The position numbers were made by a program, and so were the translations under genes. A DNA stretch of 64,000 nucleotides, taken from the NCBI RefSeq assembly GCF_002838765.1, contig NZ_CP025120.1:1922001-1986000 (forward strand), written 5' to 3'. Shown here one piece after another: positions 9,010 through 17,974 of this stretch. The stretch is from Kangiella profundi. GTDB lineage: Bacteria; Pseudomonadota; Gammaproteobacteria; Enterobacterales; Kangiellaceae. Below the pieces are notes generated by a model that was not told where the DNA came from, did not search any database, and saw nothing but the letters and a program-made list of their open reading frames with translations. Position 1 is the stretch's first letter, and each line of letters starts with the position of its first letter.

Positions 9010-9639
9010 TTAGTTATCCAGCTGGAAGTCTAATTTATACTTCATATCACGCTGATGGATTGGCTGGCCGTTAACAATACGCGGTTTAAACTTCCATTTG
9101 CGAATTGCTCTTAGAGCCTCTCTTCGGAACATACCTCTAGGGTTTTCGTCAATTACCCGAATGTTTGACGGTGAACCATCTGGAGCAATGTCGAATTGAA
9201 ACATTACATACCCTTCAATTCCTTCAAGAGCAGCCTTCTGCGGGTATTCTGGCGGAACAGTTACCAAAGGAATAGCTTCACCATCACCCATACCTGAGAA
9301 ATCAGTTGTACCCAATCCACCGATAAATATTCCACCGCCATCCATAGTAGCGTCAATATTATCAATTTTGATATCAACTAATGCTGTTACAACCTGCTTT
9401 TGCTCAGGAACATCTTGTTGCTGAGGTGGAGGTGGCTCTTTTGGTGGTGGCGGCTTTTTAGGAGGTGTACGCTCTTTACGTTGTACATCCTTTTCCTCTT
9501 CAATAAAGCCAATATCCACATTCACATTTTCTCGTTCTTTTTCTTGATTACCTGCAGTGTCAATCAATGCATTCATCAATAAGAAAATGCCAAGTACGAT
9601 ACCTATAGCCAGTAATGCGCTTAGTAATACTCTTGCCAT
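9010..9639 (-). CDS. tonB: TonB energy transducer (TonB2 type)
   Basis: 209 aa from the chosen ATG at 9639. An upstream in-frame start at 9693 would overlap exbD by 53 nt and place charged residues before the anchor. From 9639 the protein opens directly with the membrane anchor (residues 1-25). A proline/lysine-rich periplasmic linker (KKPPPPKEPPPP region) and a C-terminal TonB domain (YP-x-A-x-x-EGI-EGYV-x-FQFDI, then W-K-F-K-P) follow. It couples proton motive force to outer-membrane receptors. The start is 1 nt after the exbD stop. Confidence 0.93.
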   Translation of the reverse strand: MARVLLSALLAIGIVLGIFLLMNALIDTAGNQEKERENVNVDIGFIEEEKDVQRKERTPPKKPPPPKEPPPPQQQDVPEQKQVVTALVDIKIDNIDATMDGGGIFIGGLGTTDFSGMGDGEAIPLVTVPPEYPQKAALEGIEGYVMFQFDIAPDGSPSNIRVIDENPRGMFRREALRAIRKWKFKPRIVNGQPIHQRDMKYKLDFQLDN

Positions 9640-9640
9640 G

Positions 9641-10042
9641 TTATTCAACCTTTTCCGTTGCAACAGATACAGTAGCCCCGGAACTCTTTGCAATATCTAA
9701 AACCTCAAGCACCAACCCAGCTCGAGCCTTTTTATCGGCCTGGATCACTACTTCACCTTCAAGGTTCTCGGTTCTTAGCGACTGAATCTTAGCTTTGATT
9801 TCAGCAGGCTGCAGCATATCTTTGTCGATAAAAATCTGATTCTTATCGTCAATTGCTACGAAAATATAAGCATTCTTTCTTTCTTCTGCTGAATCAGCAG
9901 TAGGTTTACTTACATCAACGCCAGCCTGTTTCACAAATACAGTCGTAACGATAAAGAAGATAAGCATGATAAACACGATGTCTAGCATCGGTGTCATATC
10001 AATTTCTACATCTTCCTGTTTTCTTTGAGTCTCAATAGCCAT
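9641..10042 (-). CDS. exbD: ExbD proton-channel subunit of the TonB complex
   Basis: 133 aa with a single N-terminal membrane helix (about residues 20-40) and a periplasmic domain. The essential membrane aspartate is in the MTPMLDIVF motif (Asp21). Length matches ExbD2-type proteins. It forms the ExbB/ExbD motor that energises TonB. It lies 16 nt downstream of exbB and is immediately followed by tonB. Confidence 0.93.
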   Translation of the reverse strand: MAIETQRKQEDVEIDMTPMLDIVFIMLIFFIVTTVFVKQAGVDVSKPTADSAEERKNAYIFVAIDDKNQIFIDKDMLQPAEIKAKIQSLRTENLEGEVVIQADKKARAGLVLEVLDIAKSSGATVSVATEKVE

Positions 10043-10058
10043 TAAGGTTCACCAAATT

Positions 10059-10571
10059 CTAGTGATGTGGAAGATTATCAGCTAACTGATGCGACTTAAT
10101 ATAAGCTGTTTGCTCAAGGCGGCTGCTAAAGAAAATACCAGACAGAGCTGAAACCATACCAGCCATTGTTGGGATTGTAGCTTTAAAAATACCACCAGCC
10201 ATTTGACGAGCACTACCGGAACCTTGCCCAGACATACTCTCAAACACATCAATCATACCGGTCACGGTACCTAACAGGCCAAGTAATGGACAAATTGCAA
10301 TTAGAGTCTTTATTAGAAGCATTCTCTGGTTGAGTGCTTCTCGGGCAATGGATACCCATGCTTCTCTAATTCTGTGTGCATGCCATGACTTGGTATCTTC
10401 ACGAGCGTTCCATTGAGCAACCATCATTCTGGCTTCTTTAGGGAACTGGCTGTAAATGTACCAATACCTTTCGATAATAAATGTCCACATCAAGAAGAGA
10501 ACGAGTCCTATCCACCATAGGACCCATCCACCTTTATCAATAAAATCTAATATCGTATAGATTAATTCCAT
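10059..10571 (-). CDS. exbB: ExbB/TolQ-like proton channel (ExbB2)
   Basis: 170-aa MotA/TolQ/ExbB family protein with membrane segments at about residues 15-35, 85-105 and 125-150. The family core PLLGLLGTVTGMIDVF is present with its conserved threonine. Short ExbB proteins of this size accompany the larger TtpC in TonB2 systems. It starts 9 nt after the ttpC stop, within one operon. Confidence 0.93.
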   Translation of the reverse strand: MELIYTILDFIDKGGWVLWWIGLVLFLMWTFIIERYWYIYSQFPKEARMMVAQWNAREDTKSWHAHRIREAWVSIAREALNQRMLLIKTLIAICPLLGLLGTVTGMIDVFESMSGQGSGSARQMAGGIFKATIPTMAGMVSALSGIFFSSRLEQTAYIKSHQLADNLPHH

Positions 10572-10580
10572 AAGAATTAC

Positions 10581-11924
10581 CTATCCGTTACTTTCTTCGT
10601 GCTGAGCCATTAAGCCAGTGCTTTGCTCTTCAAGAACATGAATAATACTTTTGCTCTTGCCAGCAACTACAGCGTGTAAGAAAGTCAAAGGAATCGCAGC
10701 TAATAGACCCCAAACTGTTGTTACCAACGCCTGAGAAATACCGTCAGCCATAGTTTTCGGGTCACCTGTACCGTATAGGGTGATTGACTGGAACACTTCA
10801 ATCATACCTACAACTGTACCCAATAGACCTAGAAGAGGACCAAGTGCTGCAATAACTTTAATTAAGTTAATACCACGCTCAATTTTAGGCGTTTCTTTAA
10901 GAACAGCTTCGTCCAACTTAAGTTCCAAGTTCTCTACGTCCTCATTACGATTCGCTTGGTAAACCTTCATGATACGCCCAAGAGGGTTGTTTCCTGGTGT
11001 AGAAGACTTCTTTTGAGATTGAACTTTTGGTCCAGTAACGAAGTATAGAGTGAAGATTCTTTCAAGTGCGATCAATAGACCAATTACAAGAAGTACCATT
11101 ACTGTTTTACCAGCAAAGCCACTAAACTCCCACAAACGGTCAACAAGGCTCATTTTCTGCTTTTCTAGCTGAAGAATTGCGCCTTTACTTGGATCCAGGA
11201 ATAAGCCTGCGTAACCTGAGTTAGTAGACTGGAACTCTTCCACTTGATTAAGTACACGAGAGTCAGGTTGTACTTGCAATGTTTTGATAACACCTTTATC
11301 AAAGAACAAATACTCGCCACCAGAAATAAGATTGAATGTACCAACACGTGTAACTGTTTGCTGTTCTGAACGGCCACCTTCATTCACTACATCTGCAGTA
11401 AATGTTGTTGTTTCGCCTTGCTCTGACATCTCTTGAAGCATTAATACCCAGAATGCACGCAATTGTTCCATCTTAGGTAAAGCATCAGCTTCAGTAAGAG
11501 TATTCAACAAGCCTTGACGACCTGGATACTGAGCACTTACTAATGATGTACCGATATCGCCTGTCATGCTATTTGCTGCCTGACGAACTACACCGAATAA
11601 CTCACCCAAGTTACCTTGCTTGATTCGAAGGTCTTCAGCAATCTGAGTTAACTGTTTTTCGTTTTCATCAAACTGTGCTTTTAATCGCTCACTCTTAGCT
11701 TCTTCTGCAGCCAAACGTGCTTTTGCGTCAGCTAAAAGTTGTTGTTGACGATTACGCTGTGATCTGAACTGTTGAACACGCTGCTCGTTAACCTGTTCTT
11801 GAATGCGTTCTTTGTCACGAACTTTTTTCAAAAGATCTGCATGTGACAAACTCTCTGCCGCATTAGTAGCAACAGATGCCAGCGCGAAGACGCCAGCTAA
11901 TGTAATAGCTAGGATATTTCTCAT
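10581..11924 (-). CDS. ttpC: TtpC-like ExbB-family protein with N-terminal periplasmic coiled coil
   Basis: 447 aa. A signal peptide (residues 1-22) is followed by a long Gln/Arg/Glu-rich coiled-coil segment (about 30-105), a periplasmic domain, and a C-terminal MotA/TolQ/ExbB domain with a membrane segment near 275-295 and the core LGPLLGLLGTVVGMIEVF. This is the TtpC architecture, required for TonB2 function in Vibrio. It overlaps the upstream DUF3450 gene by 4 nt. Confidence 0.9.
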   Translation of the reverse strand: MRNILAITLAGVFALASVATNAAESLSHADLLKKVRDKERIQEQVNEQRVQQFRSQRNRQQQLLADAKARLAAEEAKSERLKAQFDENEKQLTQIAEDLRIKQGNLGELFGVVRQAANSMTGDIGTSLVSAQYPGRQGLLNTLTEADALPKMEQLRAFWVLMLQEMSEQGETTTFTADVVNEGGRSEQQTVTRVGTFNLISGGEYLFFDKGVIKTLQVQPDSRVLNQVEEFQSTNSGYAGLFLDPSKGAILQLEKQKMSLVDRLWEFSGFAGKTVMVLLVIGLLIALERIFTLYFVTGPKVQSQKKSSTPGNNPLGRIMKVYQANRNEDVENLELKLDEAVLKETPKIERGINLIKVIAALGPLLGLLGTVVGMIEVFQSITLYGTGDPKTMADGISQALVTTVWGLLAAIPLTFLHAVVAGKSKSIIHVLEEQSTGLMAQHEESNG

Positions 11925-12697
11925 TGTGCTGCCTCCGCTACAGGAACTGGGACTTTGAATAGAACTGGTGATGAAATACCACGAGAGAATTTAATCGCGT
12001 TATTAACAGAGTCTAGATACTCTTCAGGTAGTGTTTCCCACTTACGCTCTAACTTGTTCCAGTAGGCACCACGCTTACCGTCCAGCGTCAAATAAACGTA
12101 AGTCAAACGGCCGACACGTAAGAATTCAACTTCAAGCGGCTCACCGTTAGCATCAATGCTACCAGTATCCACAGATACCGCGTTACCGTATTGCATTTCA
12201 ATTTGGTAAGCTTCTAGAATTTTACGATACTTTTCTGAAACTGAAACGTTCGCATCATCCATTAAAGCATAAAGATTTTGAACACGAGTTTGACGTGCGT
12301 CCAAGTTGAAAGGGATATCCAACTCAACGAACTCATCAAGAGTTGTGATCATTTCGTCCATTAAAGGTAAAACACCCTTCTCAGTTTCATCGATACTCTC
12401 CATTTCCTGGACACTATCAACAATCTGCTTTTCCTGACTAGCAATCTGCTTTTCAAGTTGAGCATTATAGATACGAAGGCTGTCTACTCTTTGTAGAGTA
12501 TTTCGATATTCAAGAGATAAATCAGTTGCTTCTTCAGCTAACTTATTTACCGTGGTTTGCGTGCTGGCAGCAGCACGGTCAATCCGCTTCTCGATATTCA
12601 TTGATGATTCAAATTGGCCAGCTGCAAATGAACTGCCCATGACAGCAGTTGCCAGAACGGCAGCAGCTGTTTTTTTCAAAAATAGTTGTTTTTTCAT
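11921..12697 (-). CDS. DUF3450 family periplasmic coiled-coil protein of the TonB2-type operon
   Basis: 258 aa from the ATG at 12697. A longer TTG start at 12709 adds four residues before the same signal peptide and is less likely. The signal peptide spans about residues 1-26 (AVMGSSFAA). A heptad-rich coiled coil (about 40-100) and a conserved C-terminal domain follow. DUF3450 proteins typically begin TonB2-type operons next to TtpC. Their exact role is unknown, but a partner or regulator of the motor is plausible. A strong sigma-70 promoter lies 170 bp upstream. Confidence 0.85.
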   Translation of the reverse strand: MKKQLFLKKTAAAVLATAVMGSSFAAGQFESSMNIEKRIDRAAASTQTTVNKLAEEATDLSLEYRNTLQRVDSLRIYNAQLEKQIASQEKQIVDSVQEMESIDETEKGVLPLMDEMITTLDEFVELDIPFNLDARQTRVQNLYALMDDANVSVSEKYRKILEAYQIEMQYGNAVSVDTGSIDANGEPLEVEFLRVGRLTYVYLTLDGKRGAYWNKLERKWETLPEEYLDSVNNAIKFSRGISSPVLFKVPVPVAEAAQ

Positions 12698-12865
12698 AAA
12701 CTTACCCAAATTTCTGTTCAGAAATCTTTGCTTTTGATTGCCAATGCTTTTGAAAACTAGAGCTTTCAGACAAAAAAATCAAGTGATTTATCGTCCAGCA
12801 AAAAGCCTTAATTTTAAAAGCATTAACGCCAGCCTTACGGCCTAAACTTGTGGACAAAGAGGCCA

Positions 12866-12894
12866 ACTATAAAGAGAAAGGCGGTATGGGTCAA
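12866..12894 (-). promoter_or_regulatory. Sigma-70 promoter of the TonB2-type operon
   Basis: On the minus strand: TTGACC (12889-12894), a 17-bp spacer, then TATAGT (12866-12871). Ten of twelve consensus positions match. The predicted leader to the ATG at 12697 is about 160 nt. The rest of the 12698-12990 gap contains no ORF and no clear Fur box. Confidence 0.7.
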
Positions 12895-12990
12895 CAAATG
12901 TATCGGGGGAATTAACAATTCTTTATGCAATACATAACTTTATCTTATAACTCAGTAAAGCGTCCGAATTGCTTATAAAACTGTGTGTTA

Positions 12991-14199
12991 TCAGAAGTTG
13001 ATGCTACCGCTTAACTTTATATACTTTGGGCTTTGGAATGTATAAGGAACCAAGCCTCTGGCATCTAAATCCATTGACTGTGACATCGAATCATTCAAGT
13101 GCGCAGCACCCAGCAGATTCATCAAATCAATTCGTATAACTAATCCGGTTTTGTTCCATTTGGTCTGATACTGAAGACCAATATCTAGGGTTGTGTCTTC
13201 AAACTCAAGCAGTCTCGCTTCCCCCCTATCAAGGGCTAGCTTACTATCCTGCTTATTAACATTAGCAGCAAAAGTCCAGTCTTCAGCAAAACGCATTCCG
13301 CCATACAGAGAAATAGCGTTTGCCTCAAAGGGTGTTTCTTGCTCTCTAATACCTAAAAACTGTTCGTGATATAAACCTTTGGCTGTTTCAACCGAAGCCC
13401 CTATCGTTAGATCATCACTGACTTGCCGGCTAATCTTTATTTCAATACCTTCTAGATTTTGCTGAAATCCCTCAATACCAGCCAGATTTGATTTAAGGTT
13501 AATGGCCTCAGGGGAACCGTCCATATCAAAATCATAATAAAAGCGATACCCGGCTTCCTGCTTGCCCATTTCAGCTAGCGTTGACTCAGTGGTGACAAGG
13601 TCTAGATCAGACTTCATATAACTAATCGTCACATCCCACCCTTCACTTATTTCCTGATTAAACCCTAAAGCCATAGCATTTTGCCTCAGGTGTTTCTCTT
13701 CAAGTAGGTTATTTACTGAATCATCAAAGCTGACCGAAACAGGTAGGCTCTGTTTACCATAGTTTATGAAAAACTGGGAACTTTGATTAGGCATCTGGTA
13801 GCCGGCGAATAAATTAGCATTTGGTCTCTTGCTGCCAGAGTCGGACAAATCCAACGAAACCAACCACTCACCCTGATCTTCATCTTTGATGTTAAAAGAC
13901 AGGGGGTCACTTTTCAGACGTTCTCTGCCGAAGTCTTTTAGCTGATTATTAGCCAATAAGCTTACACTTATATCATTGGCAGTGACTCGCACACTCGAAT
14001 CATCGATTACAAATGGATTAAAGCCCGAGAACTGTGTTCCGGGAAGACTCTCCATTATAAACAACTCATCATTCATGAATGAACCACCCTGCTCCATGCT
14101 CTCAGCATAGCTGCTAAGCGCTATTGAGCTCATCGATGCCAATAGTAGCGCCCTGATTGCAGGCACACGGAATGGCTTTGAGATTGGTTTTATCATCAC
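12991..14199 (-). CDS. Outer-membrane beta-barrel protein, function unknown
   Basis: 402 aa with a signal peptide (residues about 1-32, ending SYA-E), alternating amphipathic strands throughout, and a C-terminal strand ending in phenylalanine (KLSGSINF) as required for BamA recognition. Strands such as GWDVTISYMKSDL and DLTIGASVETAKG alternate with turns. No TonB-box or plug domain can be seen, so it is not a complete TonB-dependent receptor. Its C-terminal half, with an LMNLLG segment and a final KYIKLSGSINF, recalls the end of receptor barrels. It lies upstream of the TonB operon but has its own transcription unit. Confidence 0.7.
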   Translation of the reverse strand: MMIKPISKPFRVPAIRALLLASMSSIALSSYAESMEQGGSFMNDELFIMESLPGTQFSGFNPFVIDDSSVRVTANDISVSLLANNQLKDFGRERLKSDPLSFNIKDEDQGEWLVSLDLSDSGSKRPNANLFAGYQMPNQSSQFFINYGKQSLPVSVSFDDSVNNLLEEKHLRQNAMALGFNQEISEGWDVTISYMKSDLDLVTTESTLAEMGKQEAGYRFYYDFDMDGSPEAINLKSNLAGIEGFQQNLEGIEIKISRQVSDDLTIGASVETAKGLYHEQFLGIREQETPFEANAISLYGGMRFAEDWTFAANVNKQDSKLALDRGEARLLEFEDTTLDIGLQYQTKWNKTGLVIRIDLMNLLGAAHLNDSMSQSMDLDARGLVPYTFQSPKYIKLSGSINF

Positions 14200-14492
14200 T
14201 GCACGACTCTTAATAAATGAACATTCACTTTGTAATTTTTTAAAAGGGTTGATTTTTCCCAGATTTTCAAGAAGTTAGAAACCAATACAGTTCCTGAACC
14301 AAACCCTTTTAGCATTCATTCAGTATAGGTAAACGCCTGATTTCTTTCAATGATAAGAGTTGTAAAATTAGGTAAAACTCACAAGTTTCCATGCTAACTG
14401 CCTGTATTTTGTGGCTTTATCCCCAGACTCGGCTATTCATGCCAAATTAACATTGGTATGATGATGACTTCTTATAAAAACAATTTTGCTGA
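14200..14492. other. Divergent intergenic region between the barrel gene and sapA
   Basis: About 290 bp holding the starts of two divergent genes. No ORF, RNA or terminator is visible. I see only weak promoter candidates and a short TGAA-N2-TTCA element near 14217 that I do not call as an operator. Confidence 0.5.
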
Positions 14493-16151
14493 ATGAGCTC
14501 ACAACCTTTGACTAGAACCTTGCTTACGGCACTTCTGAGCGGCCTTGCTTGCTGGTCTTGTCAGCCCCAAGGTGATATGGAATCAAACCAGAGAGATAGT
14601 CTGCTGGTTTACTGTTCTGAAGGAAGTCCAGATGCATTCAACCCTCAATTAGTCAGTTCAGGCACATCCTACGACGCAACGGCCCATACTATTTATAATC
14701 AGCTGGTCACCTATAATCCAGGAACCACAGACATTGCCCCAGCTTTGGCCGAATCCTGGCAAATTAGCGACGATGGCACACGTTATCGCTTCAAGCTAAA
14801 AGAAGGCGTCAATTTTCATGGCAATCAGGACTTTACCCCAACTCGTACATTAAATGCTGATGATGTTATCTTTAGCTTTAATCGCCAAAGGCTCAGCTCA
14901 CACCCATTTCATGAAGTTTCAGGCGGCCGGTATCCTTATTTTTATTCCCAGGGTCTCGATCAGCTTATTCTTGATATCAACAAAATCAGTGATAAAGAAG
15001 TAGAATTTGTCCTATCACGACCTGAGAGTCCTTTTCTGGCCATTCTTGCGACCCCATTCGCTTCAATACTCTCCGCCGAGTATGCAGAAGTGTTACAGGC
15101 GCTCAATAAATTAGAGTGGTTAGACAGCAAGCCCATTGGTACAGGCCCATTTCGGTTCAAGCGCTACGAGCCGGATTCTTATATACGCTACGAGGCATTT
15201 GCCAATTACTTCGGTGGTGCCCCCAAGATAAAGGATCTGGTTTACTCTATTACACCAGACGCAGCTATGCGCTTTGCACGTTTTAGTGCTGGTGAATGCG
15301 ACATCATGAGTAACCCTCTACCAGTCCATCTTCGGATTGCCCGCCAGAACAAATTGAACATACTGGAAGTACCCGGTTTTAACGTTGCTTACTGGGCATT
15401 CAATGTTGAAAAGCCACCATTTCACGATGTCAAAGTGCGACAGGCACTATCCATGGCGATTAACCGGGAAGCTATTTTAAAAGCGGTTTATGACAGGCAG
15501 GCACAGATAGCAACCAGCCCCATTCCACCTTCCTCCTGGGCCTATAACAAGCAAGTTTCTCGTGTTCGGTATAATACTCAGCAGGCAAAACAGTTATTAA
15601 CGGAAGCAGGCTATGAAAATGGCTTTACCATTGATATCTGGGCCATGCCAATCCAGAGAACCTATAATCCAAACGCGCGCAAGATGGCTGAAATGATGCA
15701 GCAGGATTTGGAAAAAATTGGGGTCAAAGCCAGAATCATCAGCTATGAATGGGGAACGTTTCTATCGCGCGTTGCACAGGGGTTGCACCATAGCGTACTT
15801 CTTGGGTGGAATGCCGATAACGGGGACCCTAGCAACTTCCTGAATCCTTTGCTCAGTTGCGCTTCAGCACGAAGCGGAAATAATTATGCAAAATGGTGTC
15901 ACCCAACGTTTGACCAGCTAATTCTAAATGCTAGCCAATCTTCCGATATTGAGAAGCGAAAAGAGTATTATCTTCAAGCTCAGGCTCTCTTTAAAGATCA
16001 GGCTCCATGGCTCACAATTGCGCACGCTAACAAAAGCCTGTTAACGCAACCAGATGTGACTGGCCTTGTCATTTCTCCGGTTGGTAATGTGGAATTTGAT
16101 AAGGTCTCGTTCGACAAAGGAAAAGCAACCCCTGATGAGGACACAAACTGA
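14493..16151 (+). CDS. sapA: Peptide ABC transporter substrate-binding protein SapA
   Basis: 552 aa, a family 5 solute-binding protein. The N-terminus has a signal sequence. A cysteine pair follows the hydrophobic core, but the lipobox is poor, so lipidation is uncertain. Family features include YDATAHTIYNQLV, the YRFKLKEGVNFHGN segment, GTGPFRFKRY and VRQALSMAINREAI. Length agrees with E. coli SapA (547 aa). It binds peptides (or haem/antimicrobial peptides in Haemophilus) in the periplasm. It is the first gene of sapABCDF. The stop overlaps the sapB start by 1 nt. Confidence 0.88.
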   Translation: MSSQPLTRTLLTALLSGLACWSCQPQGDMESNQRDSLLVYCSEGSPDAFNPQLVSSGTSYDATAHTIYNQLVTYNPGTTDIAPALAESWQISDDGTRYRFKLKEGVNFHGNQDFTPTRTLNADDVIFSFNRQRLSSHPFHEVSGGRYPYFYSQGLDQLILDINKISDKEVEFVLSRPESPFLAILATPFASILSAEYAEVLQALNKLEWLDSKPIGTGPFRFKRYEPDSYIRYEAFANYFGGAPKIKDLVYSITPDAAMRFARFSAGECDIMSNPLPVHLRIARQNKLNILEVPGFNVAYWAFNVEKPPFHDVKVRQALSMAINREAILKAVYDRQAQIATSPIPPSSWAYNKQVSRVRYNTQQAKQLLTEAGYENGFTIDIWAMPIQRTYNPNARKMAEMMQQDLEKIGVKARIISYEWGTFLSRVAQGLHHSVLLGWNADNGDPSNFLNPLLSCASARSGNNYAKWCHPTFDQLILNASQSSDIEKRKEYYLQAQALFKDQAPWLTIAHANKSLLTQPDVTGLVISPVGNVEFDKVSFDKGKATPDEDTN

Positions 16152-17110
16152 TGTTAAAGTTACTTATCAGACATGGCACCACTTTGCTGATCAGCCTGTT
16201 TGGTTTGACCTTACTGACCTTTGTGCTTAGTCAACGAGGCGACAGTGCACTTCATATTTATCAGAGCCAGCACTTTATGGGGCAATACCTCGAGTACCTG
16301 GAGTATCTGTTAGCGGGTGACTGGGGTTATTCCAGCATTCATAATCGGCCTGTACTCTATGACTTTCTACAGCACTTCCCGGCCACCATTGAACTGGTGA
16401 TGCTGGCCCTGTTGTTCGCCATTATTTTTGGCCTCACGCTAGGCATTATGGCTGCCAACCGTCGGGGTAAATGGCTCGACAATACCCTGATGGGAGTTAC
16501 CCTTGCGGGTTACTCCATGCCAATCTATTGGTGGGGAATGTTGTTAGTCCTTCTCTTCTCTCTGACGCTTGGCTGGACGCCAGTTGCCGGGAGGATTGAC
16601 TACATATATGACGTCCCGCCAGTCACTCGATTTATGCTGATTGACTCTTTACTGAGTCAGGACCAGTATGGCTTTGATGCATTTTTTAATGCCTTGCTCC
16701 ATTTAATACTGCCAGCAATAACTCTTAGCACCATTCCGATGGCTATCATAGCCAGGATGACTCGCTCGTCGTTATTGGGCGTTCTCAAGGCCGAATATAT
16801 TAGAACAGCTCGCTCTAAAGGTCTTAGTCAGCAGAGGATCATCTGGGTTCACGCGCTTCGTAATGCTTTGATTCCTATTTTGACTATCAGTGGCGTTCAG
16901 GTCAGCATTATCATGTCAGGGGTGATTATCACAGAATACATTTTCGCGTGGCCCGGAGTGGGTAAATGGCTGCTAGAGGCGGTTTCTAGACGTGATTTTG
17001 CCAGTATCCAAGCTGGTATTCTTGCCCTTTCGTTGCTGGTGATAGCATTCAACTTGGCGCTGGATTTACTGGCAAGTTACATGAACCCTCGACTTAGGAG
17101 GCCGTCATGA
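16151..17110 (+). CDS. sapB: Peptide ABC transporter permease SapB
   Basis: 319 aa, a DppB/OppB-type permease with six predicted membrane helices and the inner-membrane ABC-permease EAA-type loop (EYIRTARSKGLSQQRI). The segment TLGWTPVAGRIDYIYDV-PPVT closely follows E. coli SapB, which distinguishes it from DppB. It forms the channel with SapC. Its end overlaps sapC by 4 nt (ATGA). Confidence 0.9.
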   Translation: MLKLLIRHGTTLLISLFGLTLLTFVLSQRGDSALHIYQSQHFMGQYLEYLEYLLAGDWGYSSIHNRPVLYDFLQHFPATIELVMLALLFAIIFGLTLGIMAANRRGKWLDNTLMGVTLAGYSMPIYWWGMLLVLLFSLTLGWTPVAGRIDYIYDVPPVTRFMLIDSLLSQDQYGFDAFFNALLHLILPAITLSTIPMAIIARMTRSSLLGVLKAEYIRTARSKGLSQQRIIWVHALRNALIPILTISGVQVSIIMSGVIITEYIFAWPGVGKWLLEAVSRRDFASIQAGILALSLLVIAFNLALDLLASYMNPRLRRPS

Positions 17111-17970
17111 CACTGTCTAACACCAAGTTAGCTTGGCAGGTGTTCAGCCATAATAAAAGTGCCATGACGGGCAGTCTGATTCTGTTAGTAATTTTGCTAA
17201 TGAGTCTGGTTGGTCCATGGTTTGCACCTCATGACCCGGCGCAACAATTCAGCGATAAAATATTGACCCCCCCACTCTGGTACGACAACGGTGACTTTGT
17301 GACACCCTTTGGAACCGATGACTTGGGAAGGGATATGTTGTCCCGTCTTCTGCATGGCGCACGATTATCATTGAAATTAACTTTGATGGTTGTTTTTGCA
17401 GCGGCATTTATTGGCATTCTTCTTGGTGCAGCAGCCGCTTTTCTGAATGCAGGCCTTCGCTCATTGCTCATGCGATTCATGGACTTATTGCTCTCTCTGC
17501 CATCATTATTACTAGCCATAGCGATCGTTGCCATTATTGGGCCGGGACTGCCGAATGCGGTCTATGCGGTGGTGATTGTCCTTATCCCTCAATTCGTCAA
17601 AGTGACGCAAAGCGCCATTTCTGAAGAATTAGGCAAAGATTATGTCATGGCTGCAAGGCTTGATGGAGCTGGCCATATAAGATTACTGCTGCATCATGTC
17701 TGGCCCAACATCATTCCAGCACTGATTGTCCAGCTGACCTTCAGTTTTTCTACCGCACTATTGGATATCGCAGCGCTAGGGTTCCTGGGGCTTGGTGCTC
17801 AGCCGCCAATGGCAGAATGGGGAACCATGCTTTCTGAAGCGCGCGCTTTTATCCAATTTGCGCCATGGACTATGACTTTGCCGGGATTGGCTATATTCTT
17901 AACTGTGCTGTCTATTAATCTGGTCGGTGATGGGCTGCGAGATGCCTTTGACCCGCGCTTGAACAGGTAA
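17107..17970 (+). CDS. sapC: Peptide ABC transporter permease SapC
   Basis: 287 aa, a DppC/OppC-type permease. An N-terminal membrane helix (about 19-40), a periplasmic segment with the family motif FGTDDLGRDMLSRLLHGAR, and five further helices are visible. The EAA-like loop reads YVMAARLDGAGHIRLLLHHV. A conserved LGLGAQPPMAEWG motif is near the C-terminus. Four nucleotides separate it from sapD. Confidence 0.9.
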   Translation: MTLSNTKLAWQVFSHNKSAMTGSLILLVILLMSLVGPWFAPHDPAQQFSDKILTPPLWYDNGDFVTPFGTDDLGRDMLSRLLHGARLSLKLTLMVVFAAAFIGILLGAAAAFLNAGLRSLLMRFMDLLLSLPSLLLAIAIVAIIGPGLPNAVYAVVIVLIPQFVKVTQSAISEELGKDYVMAARLDGAGHIRLLLHHVWPNIIPALIVQLTFSFSTALLDIAALGFLGLGAQPPMAEWGTMLSEARAFIQFAPWTMTLPGLAIFLTVLSINLVGDGLRDAFDPRLNR

Positions 17971-17974
17971 TGGT

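Noticed and set aside
9640..9693. Longer TonB start at 9693
   Set aside because: It overlaps exbD by 53 nt and would place a basic stretch before the membrane anchor. The ATG at 9639 fits better.
12698..12990. Fur box upstream of the TonB operon
   Set aside because: The A/T-rich stretch near 12920-12950 has no GATAAT-type triple repeat or 19-bp palindrome.
14210..14235. TGAA-N2-TTCA element as a TetR-type operator
   Set aside because: The arms are only 4 bp and the site is not placed on a recognisable promoter.
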